Below are positions 1-8,762 of a stretch of 64,000 nt of DNA, in pieces. Both the position numbers and the translations under genes were made by a program. Position 1 is the first letter of the stretch. Each line of letters begins with the position of its first letter. The notes beneath the pieces are model-generated. The model saw only the letters and a list, made by a program, of their open reading frames with translations, was not told the DNA's origin and made no database searches. The stretch lies in assembly GCF_004216575.1 (NCBI RefSeq), contig NZ_SGWW01000001.1:248001-312000 (forward strand), given 5' to 3'. The DNA comes from Microcella putealis (GTDB taxonomy: Bacteria > Actinomycetota > Actinomycetes > Actinomycetales > Microbacteriaceae).

Positions 1-120
1 TTCGTCAGCGAGGCGACCGTGAAGTCGCACGTCGGCCGCATCCTCGCGAAGCTCAGCCTGCGCGACCGCGTGCAGGTGGTGCTCTACGCGCACGACAACG
101 GGCTGCTGCCCCGCCGCTGA
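1..120 (+). CDS. LuxR-family response regulator, C-terminal fragment
   Basis: Frame 1 is open from the window edge to a TGA at 118-120. The 39 visible residues contain the end of a LuxR/FixJ-type helix-turn-helix: SEATVKSHVGRILAKL is the DNA-recognition helix, followed by LRDRVQVVLYAHDNGLL, the usual end of NarL/LuxR-type two-component regulators. The receiver domain and start lie outside the window, so the signal and target genes cannot be inferred. The gene converges on era across a 366-bp gap. Confidence 0.85.
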   Translation, partial: FVSEATVKSHVGRILAKLSLRDRVQVVLYAHDNGLLPRR

Positions 121-486
121 GGGCCGGCTCAAGGGTCAGCGATGAGGGCCGCGAAGACTCCGCCGGCTCGCCCGCCGGCGACGTGGCACGGGGCGGTGCG
201 GCCTGACACCGGACGTAGCCGGGGTCGATGTCTGCAGGACCGACAGTGCGGCGCAACTCGCCGACGTGCGGAGCATAAACGCCGCACGCGCGCGAAAACT
301 GTCGGTGTGGCAGACACCGCCCGCGCGCCAGCTGTCGCATCGCCCCGGTGTTTCGCCATTGACTGGGCGTGTCGGTGACAACACGCCGGGGGTCGCAACC
401 CAGACCGGGGCTACGCGACACGCAACCCGCCCGGAAGGCACCCACGACACTCGGCCCGTCACGAAGGCGCGCGCCCGCGCCGCTCC
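121..486. other. Intergenic region with nested inverted repeats
   Basis: This 366-bp gap lies between the stops of two convergent genes and holds no credible coding frame. It contains an 18-bp inverted repeat (230-247 and 298-315, 15 of 18 positions paired), inside which sits a 7-bp hairpin (265-271 with 282-288, loop of about 10 nt). A third small hairpin, CGGTGT/ACACCG, lies at 303-319. It could be a bidirectional terminator, a structured RNA or a decayed element. Confidence 0.5.
230..315. repeat. Imperfect inverted repeat, 18-bp arms
   Basis: The left arm at 230-247 reads GTCTGC-AGG-ACCGACAGT. The right arm at 298-315 reads ACTGTCGGT-GTG-GCAGAC. The arms pair except for the three central bases. 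No T-tract follows on either side, so it is not a classic intrinsic terminator. Confidence 0.6.
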
Positions 487-1401
487 CTAGAACCCGAGCC
501 GACCCAACTGCTTCGGGTCGCGCTGCCACTCTTTGGCGACCTTCACGTGCAGCTTCAAGAACACCTTGCGCCCCAGCAAAGCCTCGATCTCGCCGCGCGC
601 GCGTCGCCCCACGTCGCCGAGCCGCGAGCCGCGGTGGCCAATGATGATGCCCTTCTGGCTGTCGCGCTCGACCCAGACGTTGGCGAAGATCTGCAGCAGG
701 CCGTCGCCGTCGCGCTCGATCATCTCGTCGATGGTGACGGCCAGCGAGTGCGGCAGCTCGTCGCTCACGCCCTCGAGCGCGGCCTCGCGGATCAGCTCGG
801 CAACCCGATCTTCTTCGGTCTCGTCGGTCGTCGACTCGGCCTCGTAGAGGGGCGGCGACACCGGCATGAGCCCGATCAGCTCGTCGGCGAGCAGTTCGAC
901 CTGGTCTCCGGTCACCGCCGACAGCGGGATCACCATGTCCCACTCGCGCAACTGCGAGACGGCGAGCAGTTGCTCAGCGACCTTCGTGCCGCCCACCGCG
1001 TCAGTCTTCGTGACGATCGCGACCTTGCGAGTGCGCGGAAAGTTGTCGAGCTGCTCGTTGATGAACCTGTCGCCCGGCCCGATCGGCTCGCCGGCGGGCA
1101 CGCAGAAGCCGATGACGTCGACGTCGCCGAGGGTCTCTTGCACAAGGGCGTTGAGCCGCTCGCCGAGCAGCGTGCGCGGCCGGTGCATGCCCGGCGTGTC
1201 GACGACGATCAATTGCCCGGATGCCCGGTGCACGATTCCGCGGATCGCGCGCCGCGTGGTCTGCGGCTTCGAGGACGTGATCGCGACCTTTTCGCCGACC
1301 AGCGCGTTGGTGAGCGTCGACTTGCCGACGTTCGGGCGGCCGACAAAGGTCACGAATCCGGCTCGGTGTTCCGCGGTTGTGGACGAAGGGGTGTCGCTCA
1401 C
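487..1401 (-). CDS. era: GTPase Era, 16S rRNA maturation
   Basis: Era is a Ras-like GTPase with a C-terminal KH domain that binds the 3' end of 16S rRNA during 30S assembly. At 304 residues it is full length. G1 is GRPNVGKST (21-29), G3 is DTPG (68-71), G4 is TKTD (131-134), and the C-terminal KH region contains IIGHRGSRLG. The start is GTG at 1401. It overlaps the TGA of the upstream CNNM gene by 4 nt (GTGA), so translation is probably coupled. It is the last gene of the hrcA-to-era run. Assignment is secure. Confidence 0.97.
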   Translation of the reverse strand: MSDTPSSTTAEHRAGFVTFVGRPNVGKSTLTNALVGEKVAITSSKPQTTRRAIRGIVHRASGQLIVVDTPGMHRPRTLLGERLNALVQETLGDVDVIGFCVPAGEPIGPGDRFINEQLDNFPRTRKVAIVTKTDAVGGTKVAEQLLAVSQLREWDMVIPLSAVTGDQVELLADELIGLMPVSPPLYEAESTTDETEEDRVAELIREAALEGVSDELPHSLAVTIDEMIERDGDGLLQIFANVWVERDSQKGIIIGHRGSRLGDVGRRARGEIEALLGRKVFLKLHVKVAKEWQRDPKQLGRLGF

Positions 1402-2753
1402 GGGGCGCTCCTTGGGGAGGCGGGGCGCGCATCCTGAACAGGAATCGCGCCGGTGTCGGCGGAGGCGGCCGCGAATGCGAGCCGCGCGTCAATGAGGGCC
1501 TGGTCGGCCTCAACGAGCACGGTGACGACGCGCTTGCGGCGACCCTCGGTGCGCTCGGCGGTCAGGTGCAGGCCGTCGACCTCGGTGGTCGACCCGGCGA
1601 CCGGCAGGCGGTCGAGGTGCTTCGCGAGCAGGCCTCCAACGGTGTCGACGTCGTCGTCGTCGAGCTCGATGCCGAAGAGGTCTCCGAGTTCGTCGATCGG
1701 CATGCGCGCGCTCACCCGGTAGCGGTTGTCGTCGAGCCGCTCGAAGGTCGACTCTTCGCGGTCGTACTCGTCGGTGATGTCGCCGATGAGCTCCTCGATG
1801 AGGTCTTCCATGGTCACGAGGCCGGCGATGCCGCCGTACTCGTCGACGACGAGCGCGAGGTGGTTCGACTGCACCTGCAACTGCCGCAGCGCATCGTCGG
1901 CCTTTTTCGACTCAGGCAAGAACTGGGCGGGCTTCGCCAACTCATCCACGAGCGTCGCACCCGCTGACGCAGGCGACGACACCGTCAACCGGGTCACATC
2001 CCGCAGGTAGACGACACCGCGAATGTCGTCGGCGTCGTCGCCGATCAGCGGGATGCGCGACACCCCCTTCTCGAGAAACAGCGCCATCGCCTCGGCGACC
2101 GTCTGCTGCGTCTCGAGCACGATCATGTCGGTGCGCGGCACCATGACCTCGCGCACGATCGTGTCGTTGAACTCAAAGATCGAGTGGATGAGCTCGCGGT
2201 CTTCGACCTCGAGCACGTCGAGGTCGGTCGCCTCGTCGACCATCGACAGCAGCTGCTCTTCGCTCGAGAAGGCCGCACTGCGGGGGCGGCCCGGTGTGAC
2301 GCGGTTGCCCAACACGACGAGGGCGTCGGCGATGGGCCTTGTCAGCACACGGATCGCGCGCACGAGGGGCGCGGTGGCGACGATCAGCGGGCGCGGTTGG
2401 GCCCGACCCACGCTGCGCGGGCTCGACCCAACCAGCACGAACGAGACGCCGATCATGATGAGCGCGCTCACCCCGAGCACGAGCCACCAGGGCTCGAGGA
2501 TGCTCGCGAACGCGAGCGTCACCAGCACCGCGGCGATCGTTTCGGCGACGATGCGCAAGAAATTCAGCGCGTTGACGTGCGCGCCGATGTCGTTCGAGAT
2601 CGTCAGCAGCCGCTGCGGCTTCTTGCGCTCGGCGGCGAGCTCGACGAGGTCGTTGCGGCTGAGCACGCCGAGCGCGGCGTCGATCGCGGCGAAGAGGCCA
2701 CCGAGCACCACCAGCACGAACGCGGTGGCGAAGAAAACGACGGTGAGGATCAT
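1398..2753 (-). CDS. CNNM/CorC-type membrane protein (hemolysin family)
   Basis: The protein has 451 residues if started at ATG 2753 (MILTVVFF). The open frame extends further upstream but only into ybeY. An N-terminal CNNM/DUF21 transmembrane region of several segments is followed by a CBS pair (around REVMVPRTDMIVLE and GVVYLRDVTRL) and a C-terminal CorC_HlyC domain (VVDEYGGIAGLVTMEDLIEELIG). Relatives are linked to Mg2+/Co2+ transport or its control; the old name hemolysin is not informative. It begins 4 nt after the ybeY stop and overlaps era by 4 nt, the standard actinobacterial order. Confidence 0.9.
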   Translation of the reverse strand: MILTVVFFATAFVLVVLGGLFAAIDAALGVLSRNDLVELAAERKKPQRLLTISNDIGAHVNALNFLRIVAETIAAVLVTLAFASILEPWWLVLGVSALIMIGVSFVLVGSSPRSVGRAQPRPLIVATAPLVRAIRVLTRPIADALVVLGNRVTPGRPRSAAFSSEEQLLSMVDEATDLDVLEVEDRELIHSIFEFNDTIVREVMVPRTDMIVLETQQTVAEAMALFLEKGVSRIPLIGDDADDIRGVVYLRDVTRLTVSSPASAGATLVDELAKPAQFLPESKKADDALRQLQVQSNHLALVVDEYGGIAGLVTMEDLIEELIGDITDEYDREESTFERLDDNRYRVSARMPIDELGDLFGIELDDDDVDTVGGLLAKHLDRLPVAGSTTEVDGLHLTAERTEGRRKRVVTVLVEADQALIDARLAFAAASADTGAIPVQDARPASPRSAP

Positions 2754-2757
2754 CGCC

Positions 2758-3219
2758 TCAGCGTTTGCGTTCGGCCAGCGTGAACCCGACGAGCACGTCG
2801 CGCTGGATGCCGAACATTTCGCGTTCCTCGGCAGGCTCGGCGTGGTCGAAGCCAAGCAGGTGCAGCAGGCCGTGGGTCGTCAAGAGCAGCAGCTCGTCCA
2901 TCGTCGAGTGACCGGCCGTCGCCGCCTGCGCGATGGCGACCTGCGGGCACAGCACGATGTCGCCGAGGAGGCCCGGCGGGGTCGGCTCTTCGTCGGTGCC
3001 GGGGCGCAGCTCGTCCATCGGGAAGCTGAGCACGTCGGTTGGGCCGGGCTCGTCCATCCACTCGATGTGCAGGCGCTCCATGGCGCCCTCATCGACCATC
3101 TGGATGGCGACTTCCGCGTCGGCGTGCACGTTCAGGTGCTCGAAGGCGTACATGACGAGCCGCTGAATGGCGGCCTCGTCGACGGCGACACCCGACTCGT
3201 TGTTGATCTCAACGCTCAC
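2758..3219 (-). CDS. ybeY: Endoribonuclease YbeY
   Basis: YbeY is a zinc-dependent single-strand endoribonuclease for 16S rRNA 3'-end maturation and ribosome quality control. The 153-residue protein carries the family signature HGLLHLLGFDH at 116-126, whose three histidines bind the metal. The TDVLSFPMDE motif at 61-70 is also typical. The start is GTG at 3219. The gene lies 34 nt after phoH and 4 nt before the CNNM gene, so it is co-transcribed with era, whose product acts on the same rRNA end. Confidence 0.96.
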   Translation of the reverse strand: MSVEINNESGVAVDEAAIQRLVMYAFEHLNVHADAEVAIQMVDEGAMERLHIEWMDEPGPTDVLSFPMDELRPGTDEEPTPPGLLGDIVLCPQVAIAQAATAGHSTMDELLLLTTHGLLHLLGFDHAEPAEEREMFGIQRDVLVGFTLAERKR

Positions 3220-3253
3220 GCGCGCACCTGCAGTTCAGCGATCCGGTTCACGG

Positions 3254-4411
3254 TCACCATCGTTGCGTATCGCGGCGGCTGCGCCCGGGAAGCCGGTCGC
3301 GGGTCGCCTGGCGCCGGGCGGCGCGATTCACGCCCGTCGCGCCCCGCGCATCCGAATCGGATGCGCTGCCCGCGTTCGCGCGTCGGCGCTCGGTGCGCTC
3401 GTATTCGGCCTTCTGCTTCTCGGCGTCGTACTTCGTGTACGCGTCGACGATGCGGCCAACCAGGTTGTGACGCACGACGTCGTCGCTCGTGAGGCGCGCG
3501 AAGTGGATGTCGTCGATGCCATCGAGCACGCGCGTCACGAGCGATAGGCCCGACGCGCCGCCCGGCAGGTCGACCTGCGTGATGTCGCCGGTGACGACCA
3601 TCGACGAGCCGAAGCCGAGGCGCGTGAGGAACATCTTCATCTGCTCGGGCGTCGTGTTCTGCGCCTCGTCGAGCACGACGAACGAGTTGTTGAGGGTGCG
3701 CCCGCGCATGTAGGCGAGCGGCGCGACCTCGACCACGCCGGAGGCGAGCAGCTTCGGCACGAGCTCCGGATCCATCATCTCGTTGAGCGCGTCGTAGAGG
3801 GGCCGCAGGTACGGGTCGATCTTGTCGGTCAGCGTGCCGGGGAGGAACCCCAGGCGCTCGCCCGCCTCGACGGCCGGGCGGGTCAAGATGATGCGGTCGA
3901 CCTCTTTGCGCTGCAGCGCCTGCACCGCCTTCGCCATCGCGAGGTAGGTCTTGCCGGTACCTGCTGGCCCGATGCCGAACACGATCGTGTTCTCGTCGAT
4001 CGCGTCGACGTACGCCTTCTGACCGAGGGTCTTCGGGCGGATGCTCTTGCCGCGACTCGTCAAGATCGCCTGGCTCAGCACGTCGGCCGGGCTGCCCGCA
4101 CCGTCGCGCAGGATCCGCGCCGAACTCTGCACGTCGACCTCGCCGAGGTCGGTTCCGCCTCGCACCATTCGGATGAGCTCCTCTACCAGCGTTGCCGCCT
4201 GTTCGACTGCGGGGCGCTCGCCCTGCAGGGTGATCTGATTGCCGCGCACGTGCACGTCAACGCCGGCGTGCTCGCGCTCAAGCGTCGTGAGTAGCCGGTC
4301 TTGCGGGCCGAGCAGCCGAACCATCGCCACGCCATCGATCTCGAGCTGGCGGGTGTACGGCGCGCCGGCGCCGGAGGTGGGCGCGCTATCCGTGGGCAAG
4401 CGACCCCTCAT
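3254..4411 (-). CDS. phoH: PhoH-family ATPase
   Basis: This 385-residue protein is a PhoH-like P-loop ATPase, a family tied to RNA metabolism and usually encoded next to ybeY. Walker A is GPAGTGKT (148-155) and Walker B is VVLDEAQ (245-251). The N-terminal ~100 residues resemble the KH-like region typical of actinobacterial PhoH. The C-terminal ~35 residues are Arg-rich and low complexity. The ATG at 4411 overlaps the end of the HIT gene by 26 nt. A later internal start cannot be excluded, but the upstream residues still look like family sequence. Confidence 0.93.
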   Translation of the reverse strand: MRGRLPTDSAPTSGAGAPYTRQLEIDGVAMVRLLGPQDRLLTTLEREHAGVDVHVRGNQITLQGERPAVEQAATLVEELIRMVRGGTDLGEVDVQSSARILRDGAGSPADVLSQAILTSRGKSIRPKTLGQKAYVDAIDENTIVFGIGPAGTGKTYLAMAKAVQALQRKEVDRIILTRPAVEAGERLGFLPGTLTDKIDPYLRPLYDALNEMMDPELVPKLLASGVVEVAPLAYMRGRTLNNSFVVLDEAQNTTPEQMKMFLTRLGFGSSMVVTGDITQVDLPGGASGLSLVTRVLDGIDDIHFARLTSDDVVRHNLVGRIVDAYTKYDAEKQKAEYERTERRRANAGSASDSDARGATGVNRAARRQATRDRLPGRSRRDTQRW

Positions 4412-4742
4412 CGAGTCCGCCAGCGAGCACGTGGGCGTGCACGTGGAAGACGGTCTGGCCGGCCGCCTCGCCCGAGTTGAAGACGAGACGGTAGTGGCCG
4501 TCGGCGTGCGTCTCGGCGAGCAGCTTCGCGGTCGCCACCACCTCGGCGAGCAGCGCGGGGTCGGCCTCGGCGAGTTCGGCGACAGTCGCGTACTCGGCGG
4601 TTTTCGGCACGACGAGCAGGTGCACGGGGGCCTGTGGCGCGATGTCGCGGAAGGCGATCAGCGTCTCGGTTTCGTGCACGATGTCGGCCGGAATCTCGCG
4701 CGCGATAATGCGCTCGAAGATCGTGGGCTCGGGGCTCGTCAT
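4386..4742 (-). CDS. HIT-family nucleotide hydrolase/transferase
   Basis: The 118-residue protein is the normal length for an Hint/HIT protein. The catalytic histidine triad is HVHAHVL at 100-106, preceded by NSGEAAGQ, which is also typical. Such enzymes hydrolyse nucleotide phosphoramidates or related compounds; the physiological substrate is not predictable. ATG 4742 is preferred to the longer open frame because the family N-terminus (TIFERIIAREIPADIV) begins there and TAGAAT sits 7 nt upstream, suggesting a leaderless transcript. The gene overlaps phoH. Confidence 0.93.
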   Translation of the reverse strand: MTSPEPTIFERIIAREIPADIVHETETLIAFRDIAPQAPVHLLVVPKTAEYATVAELAEADPALLAEVVATAKLLAETHADGHYRLVFNSGEAAGQTVFHVHAHVLAGGLDEGSLAHG

Positions 4743-4749
4743 GCCGCCG

Positions 4750-4755
4750 ATTCTA
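4750..4755 (-). promoter_or_regulatory. -10 element of leaderless HIT transcript
   Basis: TAGAAT on the minus strand, then 7 nt, then the ATG at 4742. No clear -35 is seen. Confidence 0.5.
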
Positions 4756-4789
4756 GGCCCGGGGATGGATGCACGCCCCCGGTTCGCGC

Positions 4790-5611
4790 TCAGGGTTCGC
4801 TGTCGGCGGAGCGGCTTTCCGACCCGCCTGAGTTCCACCAGGCCCACCAGCGGGCGAGCCGCGCGGGGTCGGCGTCGAGCCCGTAGGACGCCAGATACTC
4901 GGCCTCCCACCCCGGGCCGTAGTTCCACTCGAGCGACTGCAGCCCCACCGCGAGGTCGAGGTGCCGGTCGGCGACGGCAAGTGCGCCGAGGTCGACGTGC
5001 GCGGCGAAGCGCCCGGCGTCGTCGAGCACGGTGTTCGGCGCGCACGCATCGCCGTGGCTGACGACGAGGTCGTGAGCGGGCGTGTCGGCGAGCAGCGCGT
5101 CGGGGAGCCGCCACGGGCATCCGTCCACGGGCAGCGCGTCGTGCAGGCGACGCAGGGCGGCACCGAGCGCGCGCACCGTCGCGCGGGGCTCGGCACGCCA
5201 GCGCTCGGCGACAGCGGTGGTCGCGTCAATGCGGGCGGTGAGCAGCCACTGGCCATCGTCGTCGGCTCCGGCGTCGAGCACGCGCGGCACGGGGTGGCGG
5301 TCGCCGACCCAGGCAATGCGCTCTGCCTCGTCGAGCGGGGTCGGCTCGCGCGGGTGATCGCGCACGATCTGGGCGGGCACGTGCTTGAGTACGGCGTCGC
5401 CCAGCGCCACGGTGAGGCCGCCGAGCTGGTTGCGCCACAGCGGCTCGGGGTCAACACCAGGGCGAAGTCGAGTCGCTAGGTCAGCGACCGCGGGCGGCAC
5501 GCTGCGGTCGTCGAGCGCGAGCTGTGCGCGCAGACCGGGTGGGAGCGTAGCCCCTGCATCAGGCTGTGTCGCCCGCTCAGCGGCTCTCGGGGGTCGACCA
5601 GCCGCGCTCAC
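4790..5611 (-). CDS. Aminoglycoside phosphotransferase-like kinase (APH family)
   Basis: This 273-residue protein carries the APH catalytic loop HGDACAPN (186-193) and the metal-binding HVDLG (205-209), followed by the APH(3')-like AVADRHLDLAVG. These features place it in the APH/choline-kinase-like group, which includes true aminoglycoside 3'-phosphotransferases and many small-molecule kinases of unknown substrate. Chromosomal position inside a housekeeping operon argues against a mobile resistance gene. GTG 5611 overlaps the rsmE stop by 4 nt. The N-terminal ~25 residues look non-homologous, so the start is uncertain. Confidence 0.8.
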   Translation of the reverse strand: MSAAGRPPRAAERATQPDAGATLPPGLRAQLALDDRSVPPAVADLATRLRPGVDPEPLWRNQLGGLTVALGDAVLKHVPAQIVRDHPREPTPLDEAERIAWVGDRHPVPRVLDAGADDDGQWLLTARIDATTAVAERWRAEPRATVRALGAALRRLHDALPVDGCPWRLPDALLADTPAHDLVVSHGDACAPNTVLDDAGRFAAHVDLGALAVADRHLDLAVGLQSLEWNYGPGWEAEYLASYGLDADPARLARWWAWWNSGGSESRSADSEP

Positions 5612-6354
5612 CAGCGCCCGAGGGTCGTCGACAGCACCGCGAGAGCCGCGGGCCCCGCGGTCGAGGTACGCAACACCGTATCGCCGAGCAACACGGGGCG
5701 CGCGCCCGCCGCGGTGAGGGCGCCGAGCTCGTCGGAGCTAACGCCCCCCTCGGGCCCGACGACGAGCAGCACCTCTGCGCTGAGCTCGTCCGGATTGAGC
5801 GCGCTCAGCCGCTCAGTAGCCGTCGGTTCGAGCACGAGCACCGTCGTGCCCTCGCTCGCGGCCCGAGCCAGCAGCTCGCGGATCGTTGTGATCGCCGACA
5901 CCTCGGGCACGCGCGGCCGGATGGCCTGCTTCGACGCCTCGCGCACGATCGCCTGCCACCGTGCCCGTCCCTTCTCGGCCTTCGGGCCCTTCCAGACCGA
6001 CACGCTGCGGGCGGCCTGCCACGGCACGATCGCGTCGACGCCGAGCTCGGTCGCCGCCTGAACGGCCAACTCGTCGCGGTCGCCCTTCGCGAGCGCCTGC
6101 ACGAGCGTCAGGCGCGTTGCGGGGGCGGGATGCGCATCCACCCTGTCGAGGACAAGCGCGACCCGATCGGGCGCCGCGTCAGTGACGCGGCCGAGCGCGA
6201 TCGTGCCTGCGCCGTCGCCGACGCGCACGGTTTCGCCGACGCGCAGCCGCGCCACCGTCACGGCATGCCGCGCGTCCGGGCCAGTGAGCGCCACCTCGTC
6301 ACCCGCCGAAGCGCAACCAAGCGCGAGGCTCTCGTCGAGGTAGAAGTGCGCCAC
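5608..6354 (-). CDS. rsmE: 16S rRNA (uracil-1498-N3)-methyltransferase RsmE
   Basis: RsmE is a SPOUT-fold methyltransferase that modifies U1498 of 16S rRNA using S-adenosylmethionine. The 248-residue protein has the PUA-like N-terminus (HFYLDESLALG, HAVTVARLRVGE) and the C-terminal knot motif VGPEGGVSSDEL. Its position directly after dnaJ is conserved in actinobacteria. GTG 6354 follows the dnaJ stop by 10 nt. TAGCGT lies 7 nt before the start, and its first three bases are the dnaJ stop codon, so a second, leaderless transcript may start here. Confidence 0.95.
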   Translation of the reverse strand: MAHFYLDESLALGCASAGDEVALTGPDARHAVTVARLRVGETVRVGDGAGTIALGRVTDAAPDRVALVLDRVDAHPAPATRLTLVQALAKGDRDELAVQAATELGVDAIVPWQAARSVSVWKGPKAEKGRARWQAIVREASKQAIRPRVPEVSAITTIRELLARAASEGTTVLVLEPTATERLSALNPDELSAEVLLVVGPEGGVSSDELGALTAAGARPVLLGDTVLRTSTAGPAALAVLSTTLGRW

Positions 6355-6361
6355 GCCCGCG

Positions 6362-6367
6362 ACGCTA
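6362..6367 (-). promoter_or_regulatory. -10-like element of rsmE overlapping the dnaJ stop
   Basis: TAGCGT on the minus strand. Its TAG is the dnaJ stop codon, and 7 nt separate it from the rsmE GTG. Confidence 0.45.
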
Positions 6368-7465
6368 CAGGTTCAGAAAGCGGTCGCGCAGCTTCGAGAA
6401 CAGGCCCTGCTGGAACGTCGAGAACTGCGGAGGCACCGGGCGGCGGCTCTGCGCGAACTCTTGAATGAGCTTCGTCTCTTTGCTGTTGAGGCGCACGGGC
6501 GTGACCACCTGAATGCCGAGCTTCAGGTCGCCGCGACCCGAGCCGCGCAGGCGCGTAATGCCGCGCTCTTTCACCGTGATGACCTCGGCGCTCTGGGTGC
6601 CGGGCTTCACCTCGATCGACACGTCGCCGTCGAGCGCGGGCAACGTCACCGTCGTGCCGAGAATCGCGTCGGCCATCTGAACCTCGACGGTCGCCATCAG
6701 GTCATCGCCCTGACGGCTGAAGGTCTCGTGCGTCTTCACCTTGATCTCGAGGTACAGGTCGCCGTTCGGGCCACCGGCGGGGCCGACCTCGCCCTGACCG
6801 GGTAGCTGAATGCGCAGGCCCGTGTCGACGCCTGCGGGGATGTCGACCGGCACGTTGCGGCGGGCGCGCACCCGGCCCTGACCGGCACACGAGGGGCAGG
6901 GGCTCGGAATGACCGTGCCGTAGCCGCGGCACGAGCCACACGGCGACGACGTCATCACGTTGCCGAGCAGGCTGCGAACGGTGCGCTGAATCTGGCCGGA
7001 GCCGCGGCAGATGTCACACGTCACCGGCTCGGTTCCGGGGGCACAGCACGAGCCGTTGCAGGTCTCGCACAGCACGGCGGTGTCGACCTCGAGCGTGCGG
7101 GTCGTACCGAAGATGATCTCGTGCAGTTCGACCTCGACGCGCAGCAGGGCGTCTTGCCCGCGCTCACGCCGCGAGCGAGGGCCGCGCTGCGACTGGCCGC
7201 CGCCGAAGAAGGTTTCGAAGATGTCGCCGAAGCCGCCGAAGCCCGCACCACCCATGCCGCCCGAGCCGCCCAGGTCGTACTGCTGACGCTGGTTCGGGTC
7301 GCTCAGCACGTCGTACGCGTGGGTGACCTGCTTGAAGCGCTCGGCGGCCTCGCCCGACGGGTTCACGTCGGGGTGCAGCTCGCGCGCGAGCCGGCGATAG
7401 GCCTTCTTGATCTCGTCGGCGCTTGCGTCGCGCGCCACACCGAGGGTTTCGTAATGATCTGCCAC
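6365..7465 (-). CDS. dnaJ: Chaperone DnaJ (HrcA-linked DnaJ2 type)
   Basis: This Hsp40 co-chaperone of DnaK has 366 residues from GTG 7465 ([10 protein letters not shown]). The longer open frame runs into hrcA and is rejected. The J domain carries HPD at 31-33, followed by a Gly/Phe-rich linker, four CxxC zinc-finger repeats (CETC, CDIC, CGSC, CPSC) and a C-terminal substrate-binding domain. The first repeat reads CETCNGSC where CxxCxGxG is expected; the next residue is also Cys. It starts 7 nt after the hrcA stop, and the pair is likely HrcA-controlled. Confidence 0.96.
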   Translation of the reverse strand: MADHYETLGVARDASADEIKKAYRRLARELHPDVNPSGEAAERFKQVTHAYDVLSDPNQRQQYDLGGSGGMGGAGFGGFGDIFETFFGGGQSQRGPRSRRERGQDALLRVEVELHEIIFGTTRTLEVDTAVLCETCNGSCCAPGTEPVTCDICRGSGQIQRTVRSLLGNVMTSSPCGSCRGYGTVIPSPCPSCAGQGRVRARRNVPVDIPAGVDTGLRIQLPGQGEVGPAGGPNGDLYLEIKVKTHETFSRQGDDLMATVEVQMADAILGTTVTLPALDGDVSIEVKPGTQSAEVITVKERGITRLRGSGRGDLKLGIQVVTPVRLNSKETKLIQEFAQSRRPVPPQFSTFQQGLFSKLRDRFLNL

Positions 7466-7472
7466 GGGGCTG

Positions 7473-8492
7473 TTAGTCCTCACCCAGCAGTCGGCTGACA
7501 TATCGCGCCACCGCGCGCACCGCTGCCATGTTGTTCGAATAGTCCATGCGGGTCGGGCCCAGAACGCCCAGCCTCGCCGATTGGTCTGCGCCCATCCTGT
7601 ACGCGCTCGTCACGACGGCCGTCTCGCTCAGCGCTTCGGTGTTCTCGCGGCCAATGCGCGCGGCCACCGACTGCTGATCGAGTTCCATCTCGCCAAAAAG
7701 CTTCAGCAGGGTGACCTGCTCTTCAATGGCCTCCAAAACCGGATACACGCTGCCGGCAAAGTCGCCCTCGGTGCGCACGAGGTTCGCCGCCCCCGCCATG
7801 ACGAGACGATCTTGGCGATGCGCATCCACGTGGCCGACGAGCGCCTCCGCTACGACGCGCACGGCGTCGCGGCGTTCGGGCGCGAACTGTTCGCTGAGGT
7901 CGCCGGCAAGGTCGCCCACCTCGGCGAGTGCGCGGCCGTCGAGCAGCGCGTTGACCTTTGCGCGCAGCTCGCCGATGAAGACCTCGTCGGCCTCACGCGG
8001 GAGCTCGATGATGCGCTGATCGACCCGGCCCCCGTCGGTGATGAACACCGTCATGAGGCGCGTCGGCGTCATGGGCACGAACTCCACGTGCCGCACGCGT
8101 GCGTTGCCGAGCGTCGGGTACTGAACGAGCGCCACCTGGTTCGTCAGCTGGCTGAGCAGGCGCACGGTGCGCGCAAACACGTCGTCGAGGTCGACCGATT
8201 GATCCAAGAACTGCGTGATCGCCTGACGCTGACCGGCGCTCAACGGCCGCAACTCGGCGAGCTGGTCGACGAAGAGCCGGTAGCCCTTGTCGGTCGGCAC
8301 GCGGCCCGACGAGGTGTGGGGCGCCGTGATCAGCTCTTCTTCTTCGAGCAGTGCCATGTCGTTGCGAATCGTTGCCGAGCTCACCCCGAACTGGTGGCGC
8401 TCGACGAGCGCCTTCGAGCCCACCGGCTCGCGCGACGACACGTAGTCCTGCACGATCGCCCGGAGCACCTGCTGAGCGCGTTCTGACACCAT
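7473..8492 (-). CDS. hrcA: Heat-inducible transcriptional repressor HrcA
   Basis: HrcA represses chaperone operons by binding CIRCE. The protein has 339 residues from ATG 8492 ([18 protein letters not shown]). The winged-helix N-terminus contains [17 protein letters not shown] and [16 protein letters not shown], both family hallmarks, followed by the GAF-like core. The next codon is GTG and could also be used. A CIRCE-like site lies 73 nt upstream with a -10 hexamer abutting it, so hrcA-dnaJ is probably autoregulated. Confidence 0.96.
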   Translation of the reverse strand: MVSERAQQVLRAIVQDYVSSREPVGSKALVERHQFGVSSATIRNDMALLEEEELITAPHTSSGRVPTDKGYRLFVDQLAELRPLSAGQRQAITQFLDQSVDLDDVFARTVRLLSQLTNQVALVQYPTLGNARVRHVEFVPMTPTRLMTVFITDGGRVDQRIIELPREADEVFIGELRAKVNALLDGRALAEVGDLAGDLSEQFAPERRDAVRVVAEALVGHVDAHRQDRLVMAGAANLVRTEGDFAGSVYPVLEAIEEQVTLLKLFGEMELDQQSVAARIGRENTEALSETAVVTSAYRMGADQSARLGVLGPTRMDYSNNMAAVRAVARYVSRLLGED

Positions 8493-8564
8493 GCGAGGCC
8501 CCCTTTCGTGATCGCGTCGATGTGTCGCCGGCGCCGAATGTGCCCGGCGCCCCGCGGGGGCGCC

Positions 8565-8591
8565 CTGGCACTCGCCGACGATGACTGCCAA
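8565..8591 (-). promoter_or_regulatory. CIRCE operator for HrcA
   Basis: On the minus strand the site reads TTGGCAGTC, nine bases, then GAGTGCCAG. The consensus is TTAGCACTC-N9-GAGTGCTAA. The second half-site matches the actinobacterial form well. The first has a G where C is expected, breaking one symmetric pair. Spacing is exactly 9 nt and the site lies between the likely -10 box and the hrcA start. Confidence 0.8.
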
Positions 8592-8596
8592 TTCTA
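8591..8596 (-). promoter_or_regulatory. -10 box of the hrcA promoter
   Basis: TAGAAT on the minus strand, overlapping the first base of the CIRCE site by one nucleotide. Bound HrcA would cover the transcription start. No convincing -35 is visible at 17-18 nt. Confidence 0.55.
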
Positions 8597-8762
8597 CCGC
8601 GGCGCGCGGCACGGAAATCGTTGCCACGGCGGTGCGCCCCGAGTACCGTCGGGACTGTGTCGGCAGCGGACGGATGCTCGTCTCCCGCCCGCGACGACAC
8701 GGTCATGCTCCACCCCGGGTAATCATTCGCACCGTTCGAGCACTCGAAAGGCAGTTCACCCC

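Noticed and set aside
4790..5611. APH-like gene as an acquired aminoglycoside-resistance gene
   Set aside because: Codon use matches its neighbours, it overlaps rsmE by 4 nt, and no mobile element is near. Many APH-fold kinases have other substrates.
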